From positions 1,984,001-2,048,000 of the forward strand of contig JAJTUQ010000003.1 of assembly GCA_021399445.1 (NCBI GenBank): 64,000 bases of DNA, in the 5' to 3' direction. The position numbers were made by a program, and so were the translations under genes. The DNA comes from Xylogone sp. PMI_703. Lineage: Eukaryota; Ascomycota; Leotiomycetes. This document shows, in pieces, positions 34,175 to 47,125 of the stretch. The notes beneath the pieces are model-generated. The model saw nothing but the letters and a program-made list of their open reading frames with translations. It ran no database searches and had not been told where the DNA came from. Within the stretch, counting starts at the first letter, position 1, and each line of letters opens with the position of its first letter.

Positions 34175-35750
34175 TCAAACTGGTTTGTGTGGAGCGAGCT
34201 GAGAGTATATACGTTGTCCAGAGATGTCATGAATGTGACCAATCCACATGATGCTTTGCAGGCACTGGCGCATCTCTTTCCAGGACATCTCTTGGCCATT
34301 CAAAGCAACCCAGTGTGAACGTAGTTGATATTCTTCTACGTCGAAGACTGTCATGAAGCCGATCATTAGGAACCAAAGTATGAAGTGCGATAGCTCTGCA
34401 GATGGAGTCTCAATCTTCAGGTATGAGCAGTAAAACCGATCTGCAAGGTAGCGAAGCTGCTCTTTATTATATGGAAATGTGAATGTAACAAGTAGGAAAG
34501 CGAGCATTGCAAGTCTTGCAATCTCACCTAGACCATGGTCAAGCATCCCGTCGAGCTGCAGCAGGCGGGTCTGGATAGAATTGACATGTTCTTGGAGCTC
34601 CATGGTTCTTAAACGCTGGTGTTGATGGAACTGCTCATTTACCATTCTAGTGAGGATTTGAAGATCTTCAAATATCACAGCCAGTTTTGGTTCCAAATGA
34701 CTCCTCAAGGTACTCGAATCGAAGAAAGCGCTAGAAGATACAGTCGTATCCCTGAAAGTAGAGGCCCAAGAGATACCGGCGGGATATCGAGGCTTCCACC
34801 CAGTGCTGAGATAGAGTGAGAGGTCAAGGCTAAGACGACACGCTATTAGACATATAGCCGCAGATAAATGTTGCAGATCACTTACCAGCCAATCTTGAAG
34901 TACAGCATTGGGTGGCCCTGAAGGAACCCCTGACCACCCGAAAGATGAACCATCCGGTGCAGACCTGCCAAGTGAATCCTAGTCGCAATGTAATCACCAA
35001 AGAGAACAGCCGTAAGCGCAAGGAGCGCAACTATATATACAGTAGAACCCTTCAGGCAGGCATCCCGTTCACTTAGTCTCTCCATGAGAAGCACTATAGT
35101 TCGACGCAGATAATCCCGGGTGGTTGGGGTGAGGGGCCGACAACATGTTAGATCAAGCATAGCTGAGCTAAAGAACCGTAGTGAGTAAAGAAAAGGTGCA
35201 TCAGAAAAAAGCCACTGTGCTCCCTCGATATCTGCTTCATCGAGGCCCATACCGTTACCCACAGGGTATATAGCGTTTTTAAAATTAAGGAAAGTGCAGA
35301 CTACAACCGAGGTCAGTGATATAGTCGGACATGAGAAGGCTTTGAAATGAACGAACATTCATGTAATACTTGCCAACATTCACCTTCTAGCCTCATCCCA
35401 AGGCAGTCAAGACTTAGGTTTGGATCCGATGAGAAAGGCGCCTTTGAAGTGGTGTTTCTATTGGTCCAGTCAGGTACGACGACCTGATTCTGATATACTG
35501 TAGATTGATCCCTAGGGTGCTCCTTGATAGTATTAGAATTCGCAATCAGGTAGAGATAGTGAGTGAGAAGATCCTAATCACTTACAGCTGATTGACTCTT
35601 AGCCACCACTCTTCGAGCTTGCTGGAGCGACCGCCGAGATCCCGACCGTCTATTTCTTCCCTTCATGCAGTGACTGCGAATCAAGCTTCTATAGCTTGCT
35701 TCAACTCTACCAGGGCCGTCTGACGACACGAATTCAAAGCTTTGAGACAT
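34175..35750 (-). CDS. Fungal-specific transcription factor of the DUF3468 / 'tachykinin family' group
   Basis: Four exons: 35586-35750, 35384-35522, 34886-35300, 34175-34805, all phase-consistent, total 449 residues; ATG 35748-35750 follows a TTG in frame. The N-terminus has no zinc cluster but the family motif F-x-(F/N)-V-x..RSxxRSHxMKGRNRR. The centre reads NAIYPVGNGMG, then a helical region (LLMERLSERD, GDYIATRIHLAGLHRMVHLSGG), which is the characteristic fungal TF domain of this family. Likely a nuclear regulator. Splice 2 (35301-35383) is the least certain; a nearby GC donor is possible. It is divergent from the SDR gene across 780 bp, so the two may share control. Confidence 0.78.
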
Positions 35751-36530
35751 TTGGCGGCTACGCAAGGTCTAGATTTTGCATATTCAGACTAAGAACAAAT
35801 AGAATATACCTTCATCCACAGAGCTCTCAAGAGAAATGATCTGGATGATATTTAAGAAAGATATGAATATAGATCGCGTGATATCCCATGCCTCCGGTCC
35901 CGTGAGGCAAGAGGATGGATAAACGCAATCTGCGTTAGAGACCAGCTTTATTTCGGAGTTAGTAAAGCAATTTGCCATTCAACCCAAAGTTTAAGTCAAC
36001 AGCCGGTCTCTGCTTTGCTCCTGCCAAGAATATGTGGAGTCCAGTGGAGGATTTCATCCAATGTTATGACAAATTCTTAACTCCGCGACCAGATTGTTTC
36101 CCCCTTTAGGAAAAGCCCAGTTATCCTCACCCGTTGAACACACGTGACATAACTAACGGTATACGAATAACGACAGGAAACATACTCCTTATCACGCAAG
36201 ATGGATGATATGCAAATCCAGCGCATTAACAATATTCTTTTCATCCGATAGTTACAGCTTTCTCCGTTGGCCCACTCATGACCACAATGTTTACCCTGCT
36301 AGGAAATGGACAACGTAGATTTCTCTCCGTTTCAGGGGCACTCCAATACTTGCTATCACTAGCAGCCTCTCATAGATGTGACGTTAAGAGCTTGGTCCAT
36401 ACAGTGTGTTATACCCTGAGAGATAAATAGACGTAGTTACGCACGTCAAGCTGTATACCACCTCCAAGCCTTAACAATATCTTGACCATTCCCAATAATC
36501 TCACTCCCTAGGAAATCAAATTCACCCAGC
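35751..36530. other. Shared upstream region of regulator and SDR genes
   Basis: 780 bp between divergent starts. A 64-codon minus frame (35784-35978) is not supported by family resemblance. Confidence 0.45.
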
Positions 36531-37571
36531 ATGGCCGGAAACCTTGTCCTTCTCACCGGTGCAACCGGTTTCGTCGGTATAAGGGTTCTGGAAATCGCTC
36601 TTGAGCGCGGCTACCGAGTGCGTTGCGCGATTCGCGCAGAAGCAGGTATCAAAAAGATCCGTGAAGCAACTGGCATCAAGAAGCTAGCACCTACTCCTGA
36701 GCAGCTCTCCTTCATAATCGTGCCTGATATTACGGCGCCAAATGCGTATGATGAGGCTGTTAAGGGAGTGCAATATATCATCCATGTTGCCTCGCCCATG
36801 ACAAGCAGTCGAGACCCGCAAAAGACCGATGACGAGGCGTTCATTCAACCTGCTGTACAAGGCGCAGTGGGCATTCTGAACAGTGCACTGAGTCATGCAA
36901 ACTCCACGTTGAAACGAGCGGTCATAACCAGCTCTATCATGGCCATTATCCCGCCTGAGTACTTCGCGGGACGTGGTGACCCAAGCAAGCTTCCATTTGA
37001 TGCAGAATCACGGATACCGAATCTTCCGCAGCCTTATAGCCCCGGACTTGGTGCATATCAGGCTAGTAAGGTAGCGGCACTGAACGCTATTGAGAGCTGG
37101 CAAAACGAGAGAGCTCCCCCGTTCGATATCGTTTCTCCCATGCCCAGTCTGATTATTGGTCACGATGGGCTAGCTACGACACCAGCGGAGCTGAGCAAAG
37201 GCGGCAATGCTTTTCTCCTCAATGCGCTGAAGGGAAACAAGGCGCTCTTTCCTTTAAACTCGTCCGTCGCTGATGTCAATGATGTTGCACTGGCACACGT
37301 TCAAGCTCTGAATCCTGATATACTTGGGAACCAGGGCTTCATTGTAGGTGAAGATGGTAAATGGGATGAGGTGACCAACATTGTTAAGTCGAGCTTCCCA
37401 GAGGCATTTCTGGATGGTACGTTTCAAGAAGGTGGTGAGCAGCCCGCATTCGATGTCCCATTGGATACCAGAAAGACGAAGCAGGTGCTTGGCATACAGC
37501 CGATACCCTTTGAGAAGACTGTCATTGCCGTAGCTAAGCAGTATATTCAGCTGAGCAAGGGGGGACAGTAA
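36531..37571 (+). CDS. NAD(P)-dependent epimerase/dehydratase-type extended SDR (ketoreductase/GRE2-like)
   Basis: Intronless, 346 residues. N-terminal GATGFVG (10-16) binds NAD(P); catalytic Ser at 134/135 (VITSSIMAI) and YxxxK as Y176-QAS-K180. Layout and length match the DFR/GRE2 group of extended SDRs, which reduce aldehydes and ketones such as methylglyoxal or flavonoid-like ketones. HVASP, DVNDVA and the C-terminal substrate region are present. Cytosolic; substrate unknown. Divergent from the DUF3468-type regulator. Confidence 0.9.
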   Translation: MAGNLVLLTGATGFVGIRVLEIALERGYRVRCAIRAEAGIKKIREATGIKKLAPTPEQLSFIIVPDITAPNAYDEAVKGVQYIIHVASPMTSSRDPQKTDDEAFIQPAVQGAVGILNSALSHANSTLKRAVITSSIMAIIPPEYFAGRGDPSKLPFDAESRIPNLPQPYSPGLGAYQASKVAALNAIESWQNERAPPFDIVSPMPSLIIGHDGLATTPAELSKGGNAFLLNALKGNKALFPLNSSVADVNDVALAHVQALNPDILGNQGFIVGEDGKWDEVTNIVKSSFPEAFLDGTFQEGGEQPAFDVPLDTRKTKQVLGIQPIPFEKTVIAVAKQYIQLSKGGQ

Positions 37572-38109
37572 GGCTACTATGTTATGAATATAATGTGTCC
37601 AGGGAGTTAATAGTGCTATACGCTGGTATATCACCGTTTTCGCTCTGGGTTGCCGCAGAGATCCAGCATGAACGCCACCTACGAAGTCCATTCCGGCTAT
37701 TTTCCTCTAAAAACGGAATGTCATTTCGAGATATATATATTAGAACTTTGCAAACTGTTTAGGATGTGGCAGGAAAATGATTGTACTTCACATTATGTTG
37801 AGAATTTTTGTCAATTTAGATTGTTAGATCCACCTTATACACACTATTTAAACAAGTATCCTCAGTAGCTTTTCGCCTTAAAAAGAGATAGGCGTAATAG
37901 ATCTTCCAAAAATCCTACGGAGAGCAAACTCCAGTTTCACCATCCCTAAATAAACCTGAAATTTATGAAAACAAAAGAGTAATCCTTTCCAATTGAGAAT
38001 TGCCCGGATCTGCCTAAACACCAAAACCTGAAAATGTCATCTCATCATTGCGTGAACCGTCTTTCCGTATTTGTTAGCCCAGCACGCTGAGGGGACCTAA
38101 AAGATACAT
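37572..38109. other. Intergenic stretch between convergent genes
   Basis: AT-rich 3' flank of the SDR and regulator genes; nothing supportable. Confidence 0.5.
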
Positions 38110-40804
38110 CTAGAATGTTTGGTACATCGGCTGTTGGCCATAATCAAATCCCATCGGATCTATCGTGGGTTGTGGATAGGGTTCTATTTGAAGTCAGTTA
38201 CCATCCTTTCGGATTTCAGCGAGAATAATACGTGAGCACTCACCCCAGAATATCGAATCAAATAGATCCATTGGAGACATGTTCAGTGTCTGTTCTGCTG
38301 AGAGCATCTCGCCACCCATTCCCATTTGCATCTGCTGCGTGTAATCCAAGCTATAGACAAGATCAGTATATGTACTTATTCACAAGAAGGAAAAGCTTAC
38401 GGAGGAATAATTCCATTTTGCATGGATGCCATAGCAATGGCCGCATTCTGCTGTTCGTAGTGGCTCGGGTCCACTGGGAGCATATTGTTCTCGACCTTCG
38501 GAATTGGCCGTTGTTCGACTACCCACCCATGGTCATAAATATTTTTCAGAGCAGCCAAAGCCCTTGATAGAGGTCCACTCAGCTCAATATCCTTATCGGA
38601 CTTGGGATGCGTGGAATTCTGATCCTTTGCAGCCGTTGCAGATAATGCTGTAATGAGGTTTCCTTGCAGTTGTCGGACTTCTGGATCCGTTTTGGTTTCT
38701 CCGAGAATGCCGAGCAAGACGGCGGATGAGAGACCATGGTAGGTGAACGCCCAGGATCTGGTTGGAATTATACTCAGCGAGTGCATTTTGAGATACATGC
38801 GCACTGTTTCCGTCAGGTTCTGTTTACATTTCTCTGCGAGAATGCTCTTTTGGTTCAAGTCCATTCCTCGACATTCGCCACGTCGAAGAGACGGTCGACA
38901 AAGGACAGAGACAACAAAGGAGGTATGTAGACGGATAGCATAGTGATGTAACCTGTCCTGCACAGTCTTACATGCATCTAATGATCGGAGGTTAACGGAG
39001 ACCCTGTCCCGTAGAGATTCGACTTCGATCGAGTCGGCGATTATCTGCTCAAAGTTGGGTTCTGACTGAGTATCATTGTTAACTGATTCGAGAATCTTCT
39101 GGCATAAGTGGCACATGGCTTCCCAATACGTGAAACCTTCCGTCAGCGCGTTTGGTCCCAGAGGTAGCTGGCATCGTGTCATAACCGCAATCGGGGAACG
39201 ATCAAAGGAGAGCGAAAGAAGACTATCCTGCCAAACAATAGTCCACCTACATACGGATTAGATCAATTACAAGTCAATAACCATCTAGTTACGTACCAAA
39301 GCCTCCGTCGAGGGGCATCATCAGCAGTAGATTGCTGACCTCTTCCGCCCTCATTTGGTCCTCGATGGAGACCCAAAGCCTGGGCAAGACGGCAAGTAAG
39401 ACCGATCATTGCCCAGGAAGCCTCAGCTTTCATATCATTTGACAGGACGAATCCAAGAATCAACATTGCTTGGAGTGCCTCGAGTGACGGTCTAATCAGA
39501 TAATTTGAAAGCCTAAGACAGTGATATGATGCTTGGACTGCAGAGATGTGTTAGACATTAGCCCAAGAAAAGAGTTATATGAAAATACATACCATATGTC
39601 TGAGACATTGCCGATCGCTTGTTGTAGGATACATCCGCATAGTTTGTTGAGACTGCTAGAACCGCAAAAAGCATAGCAAGCCAAGCCGAGGATACCCCTT
39701 TGCTGTTGGTTGCCTGGTGCTTTGCTGTGGCACTTCGGTCTTCCAAGTAGTTGCATAGCTTGACCTCAAAATCTTCCACGTCAATGAGCAGGCCCCAGAA
39801 TGGCTGCACTATTTGACGATAGATCTGGAATGCCCTGGAGGAAAGCTATGTGTTAGTACACATAAGAAGCACGTGCAGCTAGATGAACTTACTTCAGAAC
39901 CTCCCGGTTAGGGGGTAGTGCGGATGCAATGTCATTGCGGATCTTGTCCATGTGCGTTTTCGACATGAATGGATAGGGAGCTGAAGAGATCTGTAACCCC
40001 AAGATTGGCATGATATCCTTTCGGATTACATCATGGCCGGAGTCTCCAACAAGCTCTTCTCTCGTTTCTTCACTCAGAAGTGCAGCAATGCTATTCTGGC
40101 CTAGATAACGTGACTCGTTGGGATCTTCATCATCTACAGAATACATGTCAGCTATGGAACTCGAGAACATATACGGGATTATCTCCTAATCTTGGTATAT
40201 ATGAAAAGGGATGGCACAAAGAGGGGTAATCGGGTATCGTCCGCATCTCCAACGCGCGACAGACATAAACTGATAGGCTATCTGATAAGAAAAGAGACAT
40301 TGAGATGTCCATAGCTGATCTACGCCAGCTGCAGCCAAAGATGACTCAACCCTTGTTGAGGAGAGGACTAGGGTGGTCTGATTTGACATGATTGAGAGTC
40401 GAGAGGAAGTAGAGCGGGAGACGTACCTGTCGTTCGAGGCCAGCGGTCAGAGTCGGATTTTTTCGTCTCACTGGAAGGTGACCTCGTCCTCTTGGCTCCG
40501 GCGACGGATTTGGAGACAGAGCCATTCTTGGCGGCATCTCTCTTGGGGTTATATGAGCAGAGCGCAGCATGATCTCTCTTGACGCAGTTTTCACACGGCT
40601 GCTTGTTGTCGCACTTGACTTTGCGCTGTCGACACGGCCAACATGCTGTTCCTGAAGGTTTTGTCAGCAGGCAGACACCGGAGGCAAACGGGCCAGCCAT
40701 AGCGTTTACATACCATATCGAACCTTTCTGTGAGAGTGTATGATTCGATTGGCCTCATCTGGAGTCAGAGAGTCGTCAATCGGCGTTTGGTTCTCATCAC
40801 TCAT
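38110..40804 (-). CDS. Zn2Cys6 transcription factor, eight exons
   Basis: Exons 40714-40804, 40427-40651, 39893-40133, 39593-39834, 39297-39537, 38401-39246, 38244-38350, 38110-38183; phases agree and give 688 residues. The zinc cluster follows intron 1: C-WP-C-RQRKVK-C-(5)-C-EN-C-(8)-C, preceded by KVRYGTA. The fungal TF domain includes IYRQIVQPFW, YHCLRLSNYL, the EALQAMLILG strand, CRLAQALGLHR, and RRRLWWTIVWQD..FDRSP, all created or kept by the proposed splices. C-terminus is Met/Gln-rich. Intron 3 (40134-40426, 293 nt) is unusually long and may hide a further exon of 3n length. Nuclear regulator; target unknown. The sequence of the zinc cluster is highly conserved-looking and the gene appears intact. 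Confidence 0.88.
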
Positions 40805-43330
40805 TGTGGGGGAGCTGTTTTCAGAATGAAGCGTAGGATCCTCGGAGGTGTCTCGGCTTCGTACTAGGCGAAACATCCCGACCGCCGCTTAGATAGCTAG
40901 ATTCTGCTTAGCCGGACGCGCACGTGATCGCCAGAGCCGAGTGGAGACCTCGAGGGCATTCCAGTGGTTACGGAAGCCGTGGGTTTCTGTTGTGGAGCAG
41001 ATAGCTGGGAGCACTTTGTGTCGACGCGGAGGTTGGACACAACTGGGATAAAAATGTTTTGTGACTTTCGGCCTCGTCGCGCACGTCTCGAGGACCAGCC
41101 CTTACTCAGACGGAGGGGGTGCGTTTGCCTGTCGAGTGCGAATGCGCTGATTGGCCGCATCGACGAGCAGCATTCAGGGGGTTGATGGGGTTGATGTGCG
41201 TGTCCCCCAGATTTGCGCCAGACCGTTGCCATGAACATCACCACGGTTCTCAACTGAACAAACCCCCCGGTTCTAGAACGCGATAAGCACTGCACGAAGA
41301 CCGATGGCAGGACGCTGAGAGGCTGAGAGCAGATGAGGAGTAGTTGCTGGGGAGGCGCGGAACGGCAGTAGTCGGGCGGAGGACCAACAGCCAAGCCGGA
41401 CGGATGAGAGGGAGGAGAGCGAAGAGAGGGAAGACGAAGCTCCAAAGGGCATAAGAGGACGCCGTTTGTCTGAGGGGACGATCTCGAGCTTCCGGACCTC
41501 CCATCTTGGTGTGGATTGCGATGTGGAAGTGGACGAAGATATGCTCAAAGCCTCACACTATTTGCAGCCAGCATCTAGCAACCAACGACGCGGGAAAGCC
41601 ACGCGCAACACATGGCTGGGGAAATTAGAATGGGATCCTCCCCGCAAAATGATGGTGGAGAATTGCATCATGGCATGCACCGATATCTCGAAAGCCTGGT
41701 GTGGCCTCGTGTGGGCCAGCCGTTTCGCTGGCAGCCTGGCTACGAGTACCCTGCAGGACGACCCTACATATGGATATAAGATAGTGCAGAGTGCAGACAT
41801 GGCAACAGTATAGAGCCGGGAGGAGGGCCCTGGGGATTACGGGATCAGGAAGAATAAGCAGCAGGCTCCTGTTTGGGCTATTTAAGCCTATACGATATTG
41901 CTTGCCTGTACGCCATGCCCTATCGCTACTACAGTATGAGTTCAGCACAAGTCCATCCACATTCTTTCTCTTCCATTATTACAGTTGCCCGTCTGCTCGG
42001 CCCCGAGAGAAAGCAATCATGTCCTAGAAAGGCAGGCCACTATTAATAGTGTTATCCTTTTCCCCTCCTCTTTCTGGAACGTTCGGGCCTAGGCTGCAGA
42101 TGGGGGCGTACCGTTACGTCCGTACTGGCCAAGTACTCCTCCCCCAGAGCGCCTGCATCGAGTGACTGTGGAGTTACAGCGAAGTAGCTCTTGTCACTGG
42201 TGGAACAGCCACGGCCAAACGCGGGGAATGGCCCGTGCAGCAGCACGTGACAGTAACATTAGGCTGAGTTGCTAATTCGCATCTACTCGTTCCCAAAATA
42301 GTACGCGCTCAACCTCATGCGTGTGCTGATCTGCCAACCTCTCGCATCTTCGCATCCACCACTACGATTATATCAACCACGCCCAACCAGCCAGAAGGGT
42401 CCTGCTGTTGCTGGGGTGCTTGTTTCTGCATGCAACCCCGAGTTCAACAGATCTTGCTATCTCACCGAGCTCACCAACACACCGCGACTCCTTGCGCCTC
42501 TCAGCGCCCCTCCCTCTCTCGGGTACACATTCTGCCGGCATCTCTGGACTTTCCAAAAGGCCGAGTTTTCCACGAGCATGACGCTGCGATCGCAACATTC
42601 TTTTTTCTCGGTCGCCACCGTCATCGCTCGCCAGCCATGTATTTTCCCCAGTATCAACTCTCAACATTTTTCCCAGTTGTCTCTCCCGCAATTCCCGTGA
42701 ATTTCGCCCCCAGTTTCAGGGAAATTGCGTAAGCTGCCGTATCACACAAATGGCAGAAGCAAAGAAAAGGGGGCTCACCCGGGAGAATATTCCATTGGGC
42801 TTGAACCATGGTACTCTGTCATCATCCCTGAATAACTGCGACACTCCTGTCGATCTGTCAAGGAGACCATGGTGACTGCAATCCTGAGGCTCGATCCTTT
42901 GTCGCTGTTACCGGTATTACTCGCCAAATTACTACACCCTTTCCGGCAATTTCAAAAGGTTTAACAGTCATCGCAGCGTATCCATGAGATAGACTTTCCA
43001 AGTGCGATCGCGGGGAACAGAATTCCAGTCTGAGGAAGACAAGGGCCCCCAATGCTGTGCATGAAAGGCCTGTTCATCTACCCTCCATCCTCACATGCAG
43101 AACACCCAGGGGTATCACTTACTACGTGACTGCTATAGGTATTAACCTCACCGGGATGTGGAGACACCAGGCTAAGCAAAAGAGCATATCTGGACCACAT
43201 AAGTAATGTCCGATAGCATCGTAAAAGGAGATTACAGGCGCCAGCTAGTTGGTTGAAAACAGCAAGTGAATAACTTACACACGTAACTCACAACCGGTTT
43301 CGTAGTATCAGAATTTATTCGCTGGATTGA

Positions 43331-43630
43331 TCTATCTCGCCTGTAAATGTAGGTCTAACAGCGCGAAATGCATAAGAGTACGTAACGACCTCGAAGAGAT
43401 ATTGTCAGACTTTTCCATCTTCCCTCTTCGGTTCTCCACAAGATCGTCTACTATCGACTTATTAGCATCAATTGTTATTTCATTACATATGCTACGGAAG
43501 TGCTATCGGTGTGCACGACTTGCACGGCTTGGTTACTATAATTACTACGGCTCCTGCTACTGCTGCATTTGGACCTGTAAGGTAGAGTAAACCCATAGGG
43601 GATCGCCGCAATATAACGCGCGTGCTTCCC
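43331..43630 (+). repeat. Dispersed repeat, copy 1 (less mutated)
   Basis: About 300 bp, shared with 53596-53870. Starts at TCTATCTCGCCTGTAAATG and ends at ATAACGCGCGTGC. It keeps CpG dinucleotides that are TpG or CpA in copy 2. Non-coding as far as seen; family unknown. Confidence 0.8.
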
Positions 43631-44280
43631 CTATACGTCTCGGACCGTTGAATAAAGTAGCTGGCGTATAATACATATGCTGCCACGAAGTTTTGGCGAG
43701 TATTTAAGTTTACTGGGCCAATTGCTTTATTCACCGGAATAACATACACCCGCAATTACAGGGGTGTGTGCTACTTCCACCGGCCGAGGGGATAAAGCTA
43801 TGTTATAAACTGCCTCTCCAGTTGCAGAAATGGCGAATTGCATTAAGTATTATACTGTTGACTCATTTGAGACGTCCAATTCCATTAGTAAAATTCTTAT
43901 ACTGAATTAAGAATCAAATAATATTAAGGATCAGATCTTTTATAACGATTTGTTATAATAAGAGTATCAACACTTATACGCCTTTTTATTATCATCTTAA
44001 GTTCTTATACTCTGCAGGTCTCCAATAATCTCCGTGCACGCCACTATTAGATCAACAAAATCCATATCGCCATATACTAGGATCTTGGTAGTTAACGAGG
44101 TCGGTTCACTTTTTTCTCCCCACTCCCAAGCAAGACCGGCCCATGGACCAGCTGTACCGGTCTCACCCTGGATCGTGGTTGACGGGATTCAAAGTGCGCT
44201 GAAACTCGAGGCTATTTCTGTGCTTCCCACTGAGCCCCGCTAATGCTTACCAAAACATCCGATGTAAATAACATCTCTTC

Positions 44281-44391
44281 ACTTGCTCCCGGTGGACAAA
44301 ATAGTTGGCACAGTGGTACATAATCGAACACCAAAGCGTAGTGACCTATTAGGTACCACTGTGCTAACTATTTCGTCCACCGGGAGACTTG
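44281..44391. mobile_element. 101-bp palindromic MITE with 33-bp TIRs and ACTTG target duplication
   Basis: Arms 44286-44318 and 44354-44386 are inverted repeats of 33 bp with two mismatches (both G/A type); ends read CTCCCGGTGGAC. The loop is 35 bp. ACTTG stands directly before (44281-44285) and after (44387-44391), as expected of a 5-bp target-site duplication. No coding capacity. Confidence 0.8.
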
Positions 44392-45896
44392 CACTCTGTC
44401 TTTTACTATTTCCCTTACAGATCGTCGAAACTAGCATTTCGAAAGAGCCATCGGGGCCTGTCTGTAGTATGTAGGACCCACTGGTGATGCCCGAAATGAT
44501 ATCCAGAGAGTTCATGGAGGCCAGCTGCAGTATCATTCGCATCCAGCTGAGTCGTCCCAATTGCAAAGCGTTAGTTTACTCATCATATTGCATTTAACTA
44601 GAGACAGTCGTTATTTATAAATCATTTTAAGCGGAAACCCTTTTTCATCACAATTCTTGCTCTGGGTTAAATTAACTAATTTTGCTGACTAATTATATTC
44701 AAATGGAAAGGCGAGACGAGAACAACAAATACAAATTAATATTAATATTTCTTTGACTTACCAAATAGCGTTAGCAACTCAGGAATCTAGCTGGCCCAGC
44801 CGAAACACCTGTTGGTCAAAATGGCCTCGCATGATTTTACATTTAATATTGTTACAGCTTTCTGATGGCTTTCCAGGTCCAACACTCCGCCTCAGTGTAT
44901 AACTGTAACCCTTTCGGTACTACGTTATTAATGAACCTTGATCTACCTGATCTAATTCCTTGTACTCGGTCTCGGCAATGTTAGCCTTGTTCAAGTTAAT
45001 CACTTAATACACCTCTACAAGCTTTTGTTTGATTTGTTTGATGTGTAATGGCTATTGATTATTGTATTCACCTCGGATGTTTAAATTTCCGGGCTATAAT
45101 GCTGCAAAATCCTTTCGAAACCTGGAAATGAAGTTCCCGGAACGTAATGAATAATTGATTCGTGTTCAATAAACATATTATATACTAGAATGCAAGGGTA
45201 GAGGTATTAACTTAACTATGGTAAACGTGAGTAATTACAGTATATGGGAAGTGTAACTAATGTCCCAAAAATTTGAAAAGCTCGTAAACTTGATGAAGTT
45301 GAATTAGTTGTTATTAATTTTGGCGTTATACTAAATCAATTAACCAATCAAATCAGTAACCTTAATATTACTATAACTCTTCGCGCCTTTTGATCACCAT
45401 ATCTGGTTAGCCTCATGTTAGCCAAGTCAACGCGTCCTTAATCAAACCCCGGATATTGATTGCTTACCAAATGTTACCAACGGTCACTGCTTTGGTCATG
45501 TCGACTTTTAAACACACCATATCCTCAATCTGATTATCTTCGGTTTTAATCTTCGCTTGCTGACCTAATAATCTCTAGTAGCTAGATTATATAATGGTCC
45601 ATTAGTTTGGACAACGTAATTTCCTGTCGAGCAGAACACCACAATTTACAGCAAATTTGATCAAATCCGCCATTTACTGGTTATGTTATTCTAGTTTAAA
45701 GATTTGTAGTTAGTTAAGTACCTCTCTAGATTATGTCACCTAATATGTCAAACAGCTTCGATTTTGAATCTGGAATTTAAGGAATAAAGTCCTAACGAGT
45801 TCTATTTCTATAATACAGTTAAGTATAATATTTGATTTCACAGCTTTTACTTTTACCTTATGTATTTTTTCCCGTTCTCTCTCGTTTTGCGGAGTC

Positions 45897-47125
45897 ATGG
45901 TTCCTCAATCAGATGCTGGGAGAGCCCCTCAGCAGTCTTTACCTCGTAAACTAGAAGCCGCGAACTTGATATACAAGTTGATTGATCGATGTAGCTCATC
46001 GACCTCAAAACCAAACCATACCTTTACTGACCACATGCTCATTTGCCAGTGGAACAAAACGGAAGGATGGAGCAATCCTGAGATTATTCCCTATGGTGCA
46101 CTCCGCATATTGCCTGGCGCGAGCGCGTTACAGTATGCAGCAGAATGCTTTGAAGGAATGAAGGCATATCGTGGCCATGACGGGAAACTGCGCCTATTTC
46201 GGCCACACAGAAATTGCGAGCGGATGCTCATGTCATCTATTCGAGTTGGATTACCTCCATTTGATCCCAAAGAGCTGCAGGAGCTCGTACGGGCCTACTT
46301 GGCGGTAGAATCTGAAAGGTGGCTTCCGCAGGATGCTAGAGGCGAGACACTGTATCTGCGGCCTACACATATTGGCACATCTGGTACCCTTGGTGTCCAA
46401 AAACCAGCAGATTCGTTACTATACATTATTGCTACAAGGACCTCAGGGTTTGCGAGCTCCGGCGGCATGCGACTTGTCACATCAGCAGAAGACACCTTTC
46501 GGGCTTGGCCTGGTGGGTTTGGATTCGCTAAACTGGGCGCAAATTATGGACCTACCTTAGTTGCACATGGTGAGGCAACCAGCGACGGATTTGACCAAGT
46601 CTTGTGGCTTTTCGGAAGTGAAGGATATGTCACAGAGGCCGGTGCAAGCAATTTCTTCGTAGTGTGGAAGACGCGAGACGGCAGAATTCAGCTTGTGACT
46701 GCTGGATTAGAGAATAGGATGATTCTGGAAGGTGTGACAAGAAGCAGTGTCATCCATCTTGCGAGTGAGAGATTTAAGTGCCAGGTAGAGAGTAATGGCA
46801 CAATATTAGAACCACTCGAAGTCGTTGAAAGGGATTTCTCCATTAATGATATCCAAGAAGCCGCTAACGAAGGACGGCTTCTCGAAGCTTTTGCTTCCGG
46901 CACTGCTGTGTGTATTGCAACTCTCGATAATTTGATAACAAATGCTAACGCAAATTCAGGTATTTCATTGCGCCTGTCAAGCTTATAGAGCATCGCGGGC
47001 AGGGCATTATCATTCCCCGTGCAGCAGGAGAGTCAGGTCATTATACTGCGCTTATATGGGGCTGGCTATCAGATATTGTATTCGGAAAAGTAGATTACAA
47101 TAACTGGAGTGTAGAAATCAGATGA
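45897..47125 (+). CDS. Branched-chain amino-acid aminotransferase (fold-type IV PLP)
   Basis: Exons 45897-46909 and 46960-47125; intron 46910-46959 (GTGTAT..CAG, CTAAC branch), 392 residues. The spliced end reads GTAVYFIAPVKL..., replacing the spurious read-through. Seen: ECFEGMKAYRG, FRPHRNCERM, RPTHIGT (substrate loop), PLP lysine K212 in FAKLGANYGPT and YVTEAGASNFF (Glu247). BCATs exchange the amino group between Leu/Ile/Val and 2-oxoglutarate. A short N-terminus without an obvious mitochondrial presequence suggests the cytosol or a specialised paralogue. Isolated by AT-rich DNA upstream. Confidence 0.93.

Larger units (their letters stand above)
40805..45896. other. 5-kb gene-poor interval
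   Basis: Two halves of different composition. 40,880-42,750 is GC-richer with no recognisable gene on either strand and may be the long leader/promoter of the regulator. 43,840-45,890 is strongly AT-rich. Between them lie one copy of a dispersed repeat (43331) and a MITE (44286). Frames such as 42317-42700 are Pro/Ser/His-rich without family resemblance. Confidence 0.5.

Noticed and set aside
35784..35978. Upstream minus-strand exon for the DUF3468-type regulator
   Set aside because: The family N-terminal motif already begins at ATG 35748-35750, and this frame lacks similarity.
40186..40389. Internal exon of the eight-exon regulator containing RVESSLAAAGVDQL
   Set aside because: No acceptor/donor pair gives the phase 1 to phase 1 join needed; the neighbouring exons already match in phase without it.
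42317..42732. Overlapping Pro/Ser/His-rich frames of 100-127 codons
   Set aside because: Three overlapping frames on two strands in a GC-richer pyrimidine-rich tract; no protein-like pattern.
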